From: Hyphomicrobiales bacterium
Lineage (GTDB): Bacteria > Pseudomonadota > Alphaproteobacteria > Rhizobiales > Beijerinckiaceae
Assembly: GCA_015655535.1 (NCBI GenBank)
Contig: JAATEW010000186.1
Location: forward strand, 1-9,521
Direction: 5' to 3'
Length of the DNA stretch: 9,521 nucleotides
Below, piece after piece: positions 1 to 5,929 of this stretch. The translations under genes and the position numbers were made by a program. The notes under the pieces were generated by a model. The model saw nothing but the letters and a program-made list of their open reading frames with translations. It ran no database searches and was not told the DNA's origin. Position 1 is the first letter of the stretch; each line of letters opens with the position of its first letter.

Positions 1-291
1 ATAAATGTCTTCACAGTCGATCCGGCCGACCAGCAGCGGCTCGTCGATCTGCTGACGCGCGCCACGGATGGCTTTGTCAGCCACGCCGCGGGGTTCATAT
101 CCGCCGCGCTCCATCGCAGCCTCGACGGCACCAAAGTCACTATGTATGCGCAGTGGCGCAGCGCCGAGGACTATCAGGCCATGCGCCAGGATCCTGGCCC
201 TTGGCCATTTCTCGAAGAGGCGCTGGCGATCGCGAAGTTCGAACCGGGCATGTACGAGATCGTGCGGATGTTTAGGCCTACCGCCTCATAG
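1..291 (+). CDS. ABM-domain (antibiotic biosynthesis monooxygenase fold) protein, 3' part
   Basis: The frame is open from base 1 to a TAG at 289-291, giving 96 residues with the true start outside the window. The text INVFTVDPADQQRLVDLL, then a GFISAALHRSLDGTKV strand and an AQWRSAEDYQAM helix, matches the ferredoxin-like ABM fold: beta strand, helix, 'H-x-S-x-D-G' strand, 'xWxSxEDYxAM' helix. Members are small dimeric proteins acting as cofactor-free monooxygenases, haem-degrading enzymes or simply stress-linked proteins, and the sequence alone does not say which applies here. The piece ends in a final strand (MYEIVRMF), so the visible part is roughly one complete ABM domain. It converges on the DUF2023 gene. 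Family fit is fairly sure; the reaction is unknown. Confidence 0.7.
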   Translation: MNVFTVDPADQQRLVDLLTRATDGFVSHAAGFISAALHRSLDGTKVTMYAQWRSAEDYQAMRQDPGPWPFLEEALAIAKFEPGMYEIVRMFRPTAS

Positions 292-297
292 AGGCGG
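281..297 (+). terminator. Hairpin over the stop codon of the ABM gene
   Basis: A perfect 7-bp inverted repeat (CCGCCTC at 281-287, GAGGCGG at 291-297) with a 3-base loop spans the TAG stop at 289-291. The downstream tract is GTTCCCCTTT, not a clean T run, so it is a weak intrinsic terminator or an mRNA 3'-end stabiliser between convergent genes. Confidence 0.35.
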
Positions 298-318
298 GTT
301 CCCCTTTGGCGTCTCGCA

Positions 319-338
319 GAAGGCAGGCTCCGGCCTTC
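319..338 (-). terminator. Possible hairpin downstream of the DUF2023 gene
   Basis: GAAGGC at 319-324 pairs with GCCTTC at 333-338 around an 8-base loop, just past the minus-strand stop codon at 341-343. There is no T tract after it on the minus strand, so termination is only suggested by position between two convergent genes. Confidence 0.25.
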
Positions 339-340
339 CG

Positions 341-775
341 TCATTCGGCCGCGACGGGCAATTCTTCCGGCATGCCCCGCCCGGAGCGGGAGAGAAAGCG
401 GCGGCACTGCTGTTCCTGATCGTAGCCGAGAAGCGTGCCGAGCATGAAATCCTCCTCCGCCGTCAGCGCGTTGAGCGGGCGCGTCACGAAGGACCGCGCC
501 ACGGCGACGAAGGCTGGCCGGCCGAAGAAGAGGTTGGCCTTGAACGGGCTCACCTCCTGGACGAAATGCTGGATGCCCAGCGTCTCCAGCTTGCCGAGCG
601 CCACAGCGAGTTCCCGGCGGTTGATGGTCATCAAGATCAGGGCGCGAACACCCCGGCTATATTCATAGATGTGATGATGAAAGAGCCGCATCACCGGCAC
701 CGAATTGGCAGACCGGCGGGGCGCGGACGGGAGAGGCCGAATGGCCTCCCCAATCAAAGCAATTGGCTCAGCCAT
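341..775 (-). CDS. DUF2023 family protein next to flavodoxin
   Basis: The frame encodes 144 residues. From residue 29 the text MRLFHHHIYEYSRGVRALIL resembles the N-terminus of DUF2023 proteins, a small family of unknown function of about 110-120 residues that I recall next to flavodoxin genes. The ATG at 775 overlaps the flavodoxin end by 22 bases and has a weak GAGAG upstream. The internal ATG at 691 (Met29) would give 116 residues, closer to family length, but has no good Shine-Dalgarno sequence. The first 28 residues may therefore be untranslated. The rest shows a 'FxANLFFGRPAFVAVARSF' strand-rich part and an acidic helix (TAEEDFMLGTLLGYDQEQQC). No signal peptide or membrane span is seen. 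The overlap implies co-translation with flavodoxin; a role as flavodoxin partner is inference. Confidence 0.72.
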   Translation of the reverse strand: MAEPIALIGEAIRPLPSAPRRSANSVPVMRLFHHHIYEYSRGVRALILMTINRRELAVALGKLETLGIQHFVQEVSPFKANLFFGRPAFVAVARSFVTRPLNALTAEEDFMLGTLLGYDQEQQCRRFLSRSGRGMPEELPVAAE

Positions 776-1236
776 GCGGTCACTCTCTTTTCGGTCATGC
801 CGGATTGGGTGTCGAGATCGAGGGCGAGGCCGACGAACTTGCCGTCCCGCTCAGCGGTCGACTCGACGTAGTCAAAGCCCGTGGTATCGGTGAAGCCGAT
901 CACTTGGGCGCCGAGCTCCGAGACTTCGTCGTAGAGAATACCCATCGCGTTCAGGAAGGACGTCGGATAGGCCTGCTGGTCGCCGGTGCCGAACAGGGCG
1001 ACTTTCTTGCCCTTCAGATTGGCGCTGCGAAGCTTGTCGATATTGTCTTCCCAGTCCGTCTGCAAGGTGCCGTCGCCATAGGTGGGCGAACCCAGGATCA
1101 GCAGATGGCAATTCTCGAAGTCGTCCGCGGTGGCATCCTTGATATCGACCGTCCGCCCCTGGCACTTCTTGGAAATTTTAGAGGCAACCCCCTTCGTCGC
1201 TCCGCCATCGGAACCGAAGATAATCGTGACACTCAT
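754..1236 (-). CDS. fldA: Long-chain flavodoxin
   Basis: A 160-residue FMN electron carrier, the usual long-chain flavodoxin length. In order: strand MSVTIIFGSD with the phosphate loop at residues 8-14; LILGSPTYGDGTLQTDWED (47-64), which holds the first FMN-stacking aromatic (Tyr53 in the usual Trp position) and the conserved LQxDW; GTGDQQAYP (83-91) with the second FMN-stacking Tyr90; and GFDYVESTAERDGKFVGLALDLDTQ, including the extra loop that defines the long chain. It ends in TEKRVTAWLSQLL. Such proteins replace ferredoxin under iron shortage or pass electrons to nitrogenase, radical-SAM enzymes or reductases. No nif gene is visible here, so fldA is chosen over nifF only by default. An excellent AGGAGG lies 7 bases before the ATG. 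Odd point: the phosphate loop reads SDGGAT where most have SxTGxT. Confidence 0.93.
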   Translation of the reverse strand: MSVTIIFGSDGGATKGVASKISKKCQGRTVDIKDATADDFENCHLLILGSPTYGDGTLQTDWEDNIDKLRSANLKGKKVALFGTGDQQAYPTSFLNAMGILYDEVSELGAQVIGFTDTTGFDYVESTAERDGKFVGLALDLDTQSGMTEKRVTAWLSQLL

Positions 1237-1240
1237 GCCT

Positions 1241-1252
1241 TCACCTCCTCCT
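1241..1252 (-). promoter_or_regulatory. Strong ribosome binding site of the flavodoxin gene
   Basis: On the minus strand the leader reads AGGAGGAGGTGA, containing AGGAGG 7 bases before the ATG at 1236. It is by far the best Shine-Dalgarno match in the window and suggests high translation. Confidence 0.85.
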
Positions 1253-1346
1253 GTTATTCAAACAAGTCAAACCAGCGGTCACACTTAGAAATGCGGAAAA
1301 CTATCATTTTATAGGCAGTATAAATCCGCTTTCAGCGATCACTTAT

Positions 1347-1358
1347 GCAATATATTGC
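1347..1358. promoter_or_regulatory. 12-bp perfect palindrome on the flavodoxin -10, candidate operator
   Basis: GCAATATATTGC is its own reverse complement and covers the -10 hexamer of the predicted flavodoxin promoter. A dimeric regulator bound here would block RNA polymerase. It does not match the classic Fur consensus by eye. Confidence 0.4.
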
Positions 1359-1377
1359 GCCGCTATCATGTTGTAAA
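1349..1377 (-). promoter_or_regulatory. Sigma70-like promoter for flavodoxin
   Basis: Read on the minus strand, TTTACA (1372-1377) and TATATT (1349-1354) are separated by exactly 17 bases, each one base off consensus. Transcription would start near 1342, leaving a leader of about 105 bases before the ATG at 1236. The -10 hexamer lies inside a perfect palindrome. Confidence 0.55.
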
Positions 1378-1434
1378 CACTCATTTACTTTGGAATTGAT
1401 GTAGTTATAAGGAGTCGCTATTAGATTTACTTCA

Positions 1435-1455
1435 ATTCAAAAGGTAGTTTTGAAT
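1435..1455. repeat. Inverted repeat, candidate operator
   Basis: ATTCAAAA (1435-1442) and TTTTGAAT (1448-1455) form perfect 8-bp arms around a 5-base centre. Neither side is followed by a T tract typical of a terminator, and no gene ends here, so a dimer-binding site is the more natural reading. Confidence 0.4.
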
Positions 1456-1572
1456 GCTTCTTATTTAGAGAGAGCGTGCCTTACATGCGCGGCCGCGGCC
1501 CGGAACGGGCGCGATAGTGCCAGGGAAGATGGGGAACGGCGGAGCGCCGCACAGGCGCGATAATTGCGCAAG

Positions 1573-1585
1573 CTGCTTTAAGCAG
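1573..1585. repeat. Short inverted repeat upstream of the DJ-1 gene
   Basis: CTGCTT and AAGCAG flank a single T, 39 bases before the DJ-1 start codon. The 8-bp palindrome GACCGGTC follows at 1591-1598. Either could be an operator for the downstream gene; this is inference from symmetry and position alone. Confidence 0.3.
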
Positions 1586-1624
1586 TAGACGACCGGTCTA
1601 ATTCTCTCAACGAAAGGAACCCAC

Positions 1625-2313
1625 ATGAAAATCCTGATCGTGCTTACCTCGCATGGCGAACTTGGTAACACTGGCCGGAAAACCGGCTTTTGGTTGGAGG
1701 AACTGGCCGCGCCCTATTATGTGTTCAAGGATGCCGGCACCGAGATCGTCTTGGCCTCCCGAACGGCGGCCAGCCGCCGCTCGATCCGAAGAGCAACGAA
1801 CCCGACTTCCAGACCGACGCCACGCGCCGCTTCGAGGCGGATCGCGACGCAAAGGCGGCACTCGCCGCGACGGTGCCTCTGAAGGACGTTTCACATGAGG
1901 GCTTTGACGCCGTGTTCTATCCGGGCGGCCATGGCCCACTCTGGGATCACGCCGAAGACGGGACGTCGATCAATCTGATTGAGACGACGCTGGCTGCCGG
2001 CAAGCCGGTCGCCACGGTCTGCCACGCCCCCGGCGTTTTGCGGCACGCCAAGGCGCCCAACGGCAAGCCTTTGGTCGACGGCAAGAAGGTCACAGGGTTC
2101 GCTGATAGCGAGGAGGAGGCGGTCGGTCTCACAAAGGTTGTGCCGTTCCTCGTCGAAGACGAGTTGAAGCGCAACGGCGGCAGCTACTCGAAGAGCGCCG
2201 ATTGGCAACCGCATGTCGTCGCCGACGGGCTGTTGATCACCGGCCAGAACCCCGCTTCCTCCGGCCCCGCGGCCGTCGCCCTGCTCGAATTGCTGAAAGC
2301 GGGCGCCAAGTAA
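1625..2313 (+). pseudogene. DJ-1/PfpI (Hsp31-like) family protein, frameshifted
   Basis: Two overlapping frames together encode one 229-residue DJ-1/PfpI protein. The first 45 residues (MKILIVLTSHGELGNTGRKT to EIVLAS) are read from the ATG at 1625, and the rest continues one frame over from NGGQPPLDPKSNEPDF to ELLKAGAK. Reading the C run at 1758-1760 as four Cs instead of three restores the whole protein. In the repaired numbering the triad of the Hsp31-type glyoxalase III/chaperone family is present: Glu25 in FWLEEL, Cys133 and His134 in VCHAPGVL, with YPGGHGPLWDH before them. Members turn methylglyoxal into lactate or protect glycated proteins. AAAGGAA precedes the start. As written, the gene would give a short, inactive product. 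Everything past the shift is well conserved, so a sequence error or very recent mutation is likely. Confidence 0.85.
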
Positions 2314-2350
2314 TAATTGGAGTCGGCGGCGATGGTCGAGGGGATTTGAA

Positions 2351-2721
2351 ATGGAAGATCGAGAGATTCGAGCGGCTCTGGATCTCCACTGGGCCGCCTC
2401 GGATGTGGATGATTTCGAGGCCGAGCATCAGATCTACCGGGACGCCGCGGTGCTCGAATATCCTCAATCGGGCGAGCGCATTCGCGGGCGGCGCAACATT
2501 CAGTCGTCTCGCGCCGCGCAGCCGAACCGGAAACGCTTCACGATCCGGCGGATCATCGGTGCGGGCGACCTCTGGGTCACCGAATATGTCCTGACCTATG
2601 ACGGGCGCCCGTGAGCATCATGGAATTCCTTGAGGGGAAGGTCGCCCGCGAGACTCAGTATTTCGGCGATCCATTCGAGCCGGGGCCTTCGCGCGCGCAA
2701 TGGGTCGAACTGATGCCTTGA
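2351..2721 (+). pseudogene. SnoaL/NTF2-like family protein, frameshifted
   Basis: The first frame starts at the ATG at 2351, 7 bases after GAGGGG, and gives 87 residues: ALDLHWAASDVDDFEAEHQI, then LEYPQSGERIRGRRNIQ and LWVTEYVLTYDGRP, before a TGA at 2612-2614. The expected C-terminal strand continues one frame over: VSIMEFLEGKVARETQYF, GDPFEPGPSRAQWVELMP, stop at 2719-2721. This is a full cone-fold NTF2-like domain of about 120 residues with a break at TYDGRP/VSIMEF. A loss of 1 base, or of 10 bases (relatives I recall have about three more residues here), would explain it. Function of this subfamily is unknown. The final 22 bases overlap the glycosylase gene. Confidence 0.78.
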
Positions 2722-3335
2722 AACCTCGCCGCCGCGAGGATGGCTACCGGCCGATCACCCGCGCGGCGCTGCCGGCCGATACGGTCTCTCTCGCCCGCTT
2801 TCTCATCGGCAAATTAGTGGTGCGGAAACTGCCTGAAGGCATTGCCAGCGGCCGTATTGTCGAGACCGAGGCCTATGTCGTGGGCGACGCCGCCGGACAC
2901 GCCTATCGGGGGATGACAGAACGCAATCGCTCGCTGTTTCTCGAGCATGGCCACGCCTATGTTTATCTCGCCTATGGCATCTCATACATGCTGAATGTTT
3001 CGAGCGAGAGGCCGGGGATCGGAGCCGGCGTCCTGATCAGGGCGCTCGAGCCGCAAGATGGCATCGAGATCATGCGGCTCAATCGCGGTATCGAGCGCTT
3101 GCGCGACTTGGCGCGCGGACCGGGACGGCTCGCCGCGGCGTTGCGGATCGATCGCTCGCTCGATGGGCTCGATCTTTGCCGCGAAGGCCCTTTATGGCTT
3201 GGATGTGGCGGCCAGGAACCCGTCGAAATCGGGCAGAGCATTCGGATCGGCATTTCGCGGGAGGCTGACCGGCCCCTGCGATTTTATCTTCGCGACAGTC
3301 CGTTCGTCAGCGGGCCAAGATCGTTCAAGGAATGA
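2700..3335 (+). CDS. Alkyladenine (3-methyladenine) DNA glycosylase, AAG/MPG family
   Basis: A 211-residue base-excision repair enzyme that removes alkylated purines such as 3-methyladenine. GRIVETEAYVVGDAAGHAYRG (51-71) carries the catalytic Glu57 and the Tyr59 and His67 that line the base pocket of human AAG (E125, Y127, H136). HAYVYLAYGISYMLNVSS (85-102) provides Tyr89 and Asn99 (human Y159 and N169), and VLIRALEP holds Arg114 (human R182). The end, FYLRDSPFVSG, is the family's usual C-terminus. Length is normal. The ATG at 2700 lies inside the end of the SnoaL-like gene and lacks a clear Shine-Dalgarno sequence, so translational coupling is likely. TTG at 2718 is a possible alternative start. 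This family is unrelated to AlkA and Tag. Confidence 0.93.
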   Translation: MGRTDALKPRRREDGYRPITRAALPADTVSLARFLIGKLVVRKLPEGIASGRIVETEAYVVGDAAGHAYRGMTERNRSLFLEHGHAYVYLAYGISYMLNVSSERPGIGAGVLIRALEPQDGIEIMRLNRGIERLRDLARGPGRLAAALRIDRSLDGLDLCREGPLWLGCGGQEPVEIGQSIRIGISREADRPLRFYLRDSPFVSGPRSFKE

Positions 3336-3417
3336 GGCATGGCCGTGGCACGTCTTGAGCCTTGTATAGGGTCATGGCTGCCTGTACTTTGAGCTATGTG
3401 CATTTGCCCTTGCAAAA

Positions 3418-3444
3418 AAAATGGGCTCATTTTTGGGCCATTTT
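3418..3444. terminator. Possible bidirectional terminator after the glycosylase gene
   Basis: AAAATGG (3418-3424) pairs with CCATTTT (3438-3444). With one bulged G the stem extends by CTC/GGG to a 6-base loop, ATTTTT. The A tract before and T tract after the GC part fit an intrinsic terminator readable on either strand, though the core is short. Confidence 0.4.
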
Positions 3445-3499
3445 CTGATAATGCAAACAAGCCATCAGGGCCACCTTGAGTAAAGAACTCACGGGTGAC

Positions 3500-3505
3500 A
3501 AGGAG
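3500..3505 (+). promoter_or_regulatory. Ribosome binding site that fixes the start of the 177-aa gene
   Basis: AAGGAG ends 6 bases before the ATG at 3512. This favours that start over the in-frame TTG at 3476, which has no Shine-Dalgarno sequence. Confidence 0.7.
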
Positions 3506-3511
3506 CATGTC

Positions 3512-4045
3512 ATGGCAGAAGCCGATGAAGGACCGGGAGGAGACGTCCCGGCTAAGAAGTCAAAAATAAAAGAAGCCGCCCCGCAGGAAGAAAAGATCGA
3601 TTCCGTTCTCCACCTGGACCGGACGGTTGCGCCCGCCCATCCCGAGTGGATGAAAACGCCGCTGCACCCGGAACTCGAACTGACGGGCCCGGCCGAATAC
3701 GACCTCAAATCCAGCATGGACATGTCGTTCCTCCCGGGTCAGGGAGACGGCAAGTTCACGGGCCTCGATGCCTACGAGCACCTCAAGACCAATAATTTGC
3801 TCGACGGATGCCTGGGCCTCGCGGACGGTCTTGCCATCCAGGAGCGAGGCGTCAAGGCTTTCAGCAAGTTCTTCGAGGCCAAGGATAGCGCGGTCGTCGC
3901 CCTGTGGAAGTCGGTTTTTACCGATGAAGATGGCAAGCCCTCGGTTCCGCTTGCCATTCCTGTCCTCAGCAAAGTAGCGATCGTCAAGGGTGACCTCAGC
4001 ATCCCCTGGACCAAGAATCGCCCTCTGGTTCGCTTCAAAGCTTGA
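3512..4045 (+). CDS. Hypothetical protein, 177 residues, not recognised
   Basis: I do not recognise a family. The N-terminal 35 residues are charged and low in complexity (DEGPGGDVPAKKSKIKEAAP, then QEEKIDSV) and look disordered. The remainder looks folded: LDRTVAPAHPEWMKTPLHPE, a DMSFLPGQGDGKFTGLDAYE segment, then helical LGLADGLAIQERGVKAFSKF and FFEAKDSAVVALWKSVFTDE, and a strand-rich tail with LAIPVLSKVAIVKGDLSIPW and LVRFKA. There is one cysteine, no signal peptide and no membrane segment, so it is probably a soluble cytoplasmic protein. Reality as a gene is supported by the AAGGAG 6 bases before the start, good codon use and a clean terminator after it. It stands alone between the glycosylase and the convergent amidase. 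Confidence 0.75.
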   Translation: MAEADEGPGGDVPAKKSKIKEAAPQEEKIDSVLHLDRTVAPAHPEWMKTPLHPELELTGPAEYDLKSSMDMSFLPGQGDGKFTGLDAYEHLKTNNLLDGCLGLADGLAIQERGVKAFSKFFEAKDSAVVALWKSVFTDEDGKPSVPLAIPVLSKVAIVKGDLSIPWTKNRPLVRFKA

Positions 4046-4079
4046 ACGCTGGAGCATCGGGCGGACGCCCTGTGCCTTT

Positions 4080-4118
4080 CCCCGCGCGCGTCTGAAACAG
4101 GGCGGCGCGGGGATTTTA
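4080..4118 (+). terminator. Intrinsic terminator of the 177-aa gene
   Basis: CCCCGCGC (4080-4087) and GCGCGGGG (4105-4112) form a perfect 8-bp GC stem with a 17-base loop, followed directly by ATTTTATT. It lies 35 bases after the stop codon and just before the end of the convergent amidase gene. Confidence 0.7.
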
Positions 4119-4126
4119 TTCAGCAA

Positions 4127-5677
4127 TCAATTTTCGGAGGCCAAAGGCGGCGTGCTCTCTGGCGGACGCCGGAATTGCGTCGCCTGCTCGAAAGAATAGG
4201 CAAGGGAGAGAAGCTCCGCCTCGCTCCAGGGTTCGCCGAGGATGTCCATGCCGACCGGCAGTCCGAGCGGAGCGGTGGCTGTCGGCTCGGAAAAACCGGC
4301 CGAAACGGTGATGGCCGGGAATCCCGTTACCGAAGCGAGTATCCCGTTGCGATCGGCTTGGCTGAGTTCCGAGAGGGAAACCACGAGCCTCTTTTGCAGC
4401 GGATAGACGATCGCCTCGAGGCGGTTTTCATGTATCGCTTTCTTGAGGACCTCGATCGTCTGCGCATCGCGCTCCAGCCGGACCTTATAGTCGGCCTCGG
4501 AAAGGCCATCCTTGATGGCGGCAGCCGATTTCAGAAATGCGTCGAGGCTCGGATGATGGAAGCGCCCGCTGGCGTAGATGGCATCCACTGTCTTATTCGG
4601 CGCGTTCGGGATCGCGGCGAGATAGGGGTCCATGACCGACTTGTATTCATATTTCTGCACGTCGTTTTGAGCGTTGAGTCTGTCGGCATCGAGCTCCGGC
4701 ACATCCAGATCGACGAGGGTGGCACCGGCTTTGGTGATCGCCGCGAGCGCGCGATCCATCACAGCGTTCACCTGCTGATGTTCGGGCTTCGATCCGAACA
4801 TCACGCGCAAGACGCCGATGCGCTTTCCTTTGAGGGCGTCGGCATTGAGCGAAGACACGTAATTGGGATGCGGGTGGCGCCCGGTCTCCGGATAGGCCGG
4901 ATCTGCCGCCGCCATCACCTCCAACATGGCTGCCGCATCGACGACATGGCGCGCAAGCGGCCCGATCGCGTCCTGGGTGCTGGTGACAGGCATGATGCCG
5001 TCCACGCTCACGAGCCCATGCGTGGGCCGCACGCCGACGAGCGCATTGGCCGAGGCCGGCGAACGGATCGAATTGACCGTGTCCGAGCCCGTGCCGGCCA
5101 ATGCGAGATTAGCCGCGACCGCCGCGCCCGTGCCGCCGCTCGAACCGCCGGGAGTCCGGGTCAGGTCGTAAGGGTTCAGCGTCTGGCCGCCAAGCGAACT
5201 CGCCGTCGTTCCGGACAGCGCGAACTCATGCATATTGGTCTTGCCGAGCACGACGACGCCCGCCTTGCGCAGTTCCGCGACGACGAATGCATCCCGGCTT
5301 GGCTGCGCCCCTTCGAGCGATTGGGAGCCACCGGTCGTGGGCAGGTCGCCGGTGTTGTAATTATCCTTGAGGACCACGGGCACGCAATGCAGCGGCCCGA
5401 CGGCGCCCGTCTTGGCAAAGGCCGCGTCGCGCGCGTCGGCCTCGGCGAGCGCATGTTGGTTCAGGGTCAGAATGGCGTTGAGCTTCGGCCCCTGCTTGTC
5501 ATAGGCCGCGATGCGGTCGAGATAGGTCTTGACGAGGTCATGGCAGGTCAGGCGGTGATCGCGAAAGGCCTGCTCGACCGCCGGTATCGTGGCCTCTTCG
5601 ACCTTGAACTCCGCGGCCAGAAGAGACGTGGACAGAGCCGCGAAGCATATCGCCGCGATAGGAATGCACTTGTTCAT
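4127..5677 (-). CDS. Exported amidase (amidase signature family)
   Basis: With the ATG at 5677 the protein has 516 residues. It begins MNKCIPIAAICFAALSTSLL-AAEFK, a clear Sec signal peptide, so it acts outside the inner membrane. The Ser-cisSer-Lys triad of the amidase signature family is intact: Lys104 in VPVVLKDNYNT, Ser179 in TPGGSSGGTGAAVA, Ser203 in GSDTVNSIRSP; spacing matches FAAH (24 residues between the two serines). Such enzymes hydrolyse carboxylic amides; the substrate cannot be read from sequence. The two residues before the nucleophile are Val-Asn where many members have Gly-Gly. Start choice: two adjacent ATGs (5680, 5677) follow GAGGAC; the second gives better spacing. An in-frame ATG at 5737 would place a charged, alanine-poor stretch before the signal peptide and is disfavoured. 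It appears monocistronic. Confidence 0.9.
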   Translation of the reverse strand: MNKCIPIAAICFAALSTSLLAAEFKVEEATIPAVEQAFRDHRLTCHDLVKTYLDRIAAYDKQGPKLNAILTLNQHALAEADARDAAFAKTGAVGPLHCVPVVLKDNYNTGDLPTTGGSQSLEGAQPSRDAFVVAELRKAGVVVLGKTNMHEFALSGTTASSLGGQTLNPYDLTRTPGGSSGGTGAAVAANLALAGTGSDTVNSIRSPASANALVGVRPTHGLVSVDGIMPVTSTQDAIGPLARHVVDAAAMLEVMAAADPAYPETGRHPHPNYVSSLNADALKGKRIGVLRVMFGSKPEHQQVNAVMDRALAAITKAGATLVDLDVPELDADRLNAQNDVQKYEYKSVMDPYLAAIPNAPNKTVDAIYASGRFHHPSLDAFLKSAAAIKDGLSEADYKVRLERDAQTIEVLKKAIHENRLEAIVYPLQKRLVVSLSELSQADRNGILASVTGFPAITVSAGFSEPTATAPLGLPVGMDILGEPWSEAELLSLAYSFEQATQFRRPPESTPPLASEN

Positions 5678-5929
5678 CATGTCCTCGTACTGCTGTTCCG
5701 CCTGGGGCCTTGCTGATCGGGTTTTCCCTCGTACCACCGATCCAGAGGCGGCAGAGCCATAGCATAGAGTTACGGCGGCGAGAGCAATGATGGATCAAAA
5801 CTTCGCGGGTGCCTGTCCCGCCTCCAGAGTCAGACTCCCAACCAAGTCCGATTACCGTTGCGGATGGCATGAGACCAAGCATAGCGGCGGCGCTACGTGT
5901 CGCTCATCATATTTGACTCGGCCAAAGCA

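Larger units (their letters stand above)
1237..1624. other. AT-rich divergent intergenic region
   Basis: This 388-base stretch between the divergent flavodoxin and DJ-1 genes holds no convincing gene. Bases 1261-1470 are markedly AT-rich (about 28-40% GC by hand count on two lines) against about 60-70% in typical genes nearby, while 1480-1560 is GC-rich. It contains the flavodoxin promoter, a 12-bp palindrome, an 8-bp inverted repeat at 1435-1455, an ATTTACTT direct repeat (1383-1390 and 1425-1432, 42 bases apart), CGGCG-GAG-CGCCG at 1537-1549 and a 13-base inverted repeat at 1573-1585. No clear plus-strand sigma70 promoter stands out; TTTACT at 1385-1390 with TATAAG at 1406-1411 has only a 15-base spacer. 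Confidence 0.6.

Noticed and set aside
68..871. 267-residue plus-strand open frame
   Set aside because: It overlaps the ABM gene in another frame and is antisense to DUF2023 and the flavodoxin end. The composition is Arg/Pro-rich with no family features.
763..1314. 183-residue plus-strand open frame
   Set aside because: It is the antisense shadow of the flavodoxin gene.
1286..1320. Possible Fur or Irr box upstream of flavodoxin
   Set aside because: TTAGAA and the CTATCAT repeats (near 1301 and 1363) are only partial matches and lack the dyad symmetry of the known boxes.
3476..3511. Upstream TTG start for the 177-aa gene
   Set aside because: No Shine-Dalgarno sequence precedes it, whereas AAGGAG sits 6 bases before the ATG at 3512.
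3560..4126. 188-residue minus-strand open frame opposite the hypothetical gene
   Set aside because: The plus-strand gene has a strong ribosome binding site and a terminator; the minus frame has neither and reads as an Arg-rich shadow.
4175..5716. 513-residue open frame on the plus strand opposite the amidase
   Set aside because: It is antisense to a clearly conserved amidase with intact motifs. Its product is rich in Arg, His and Gly with no recognisable domain, as expected of an antisense shadow in GC-rich DNA.
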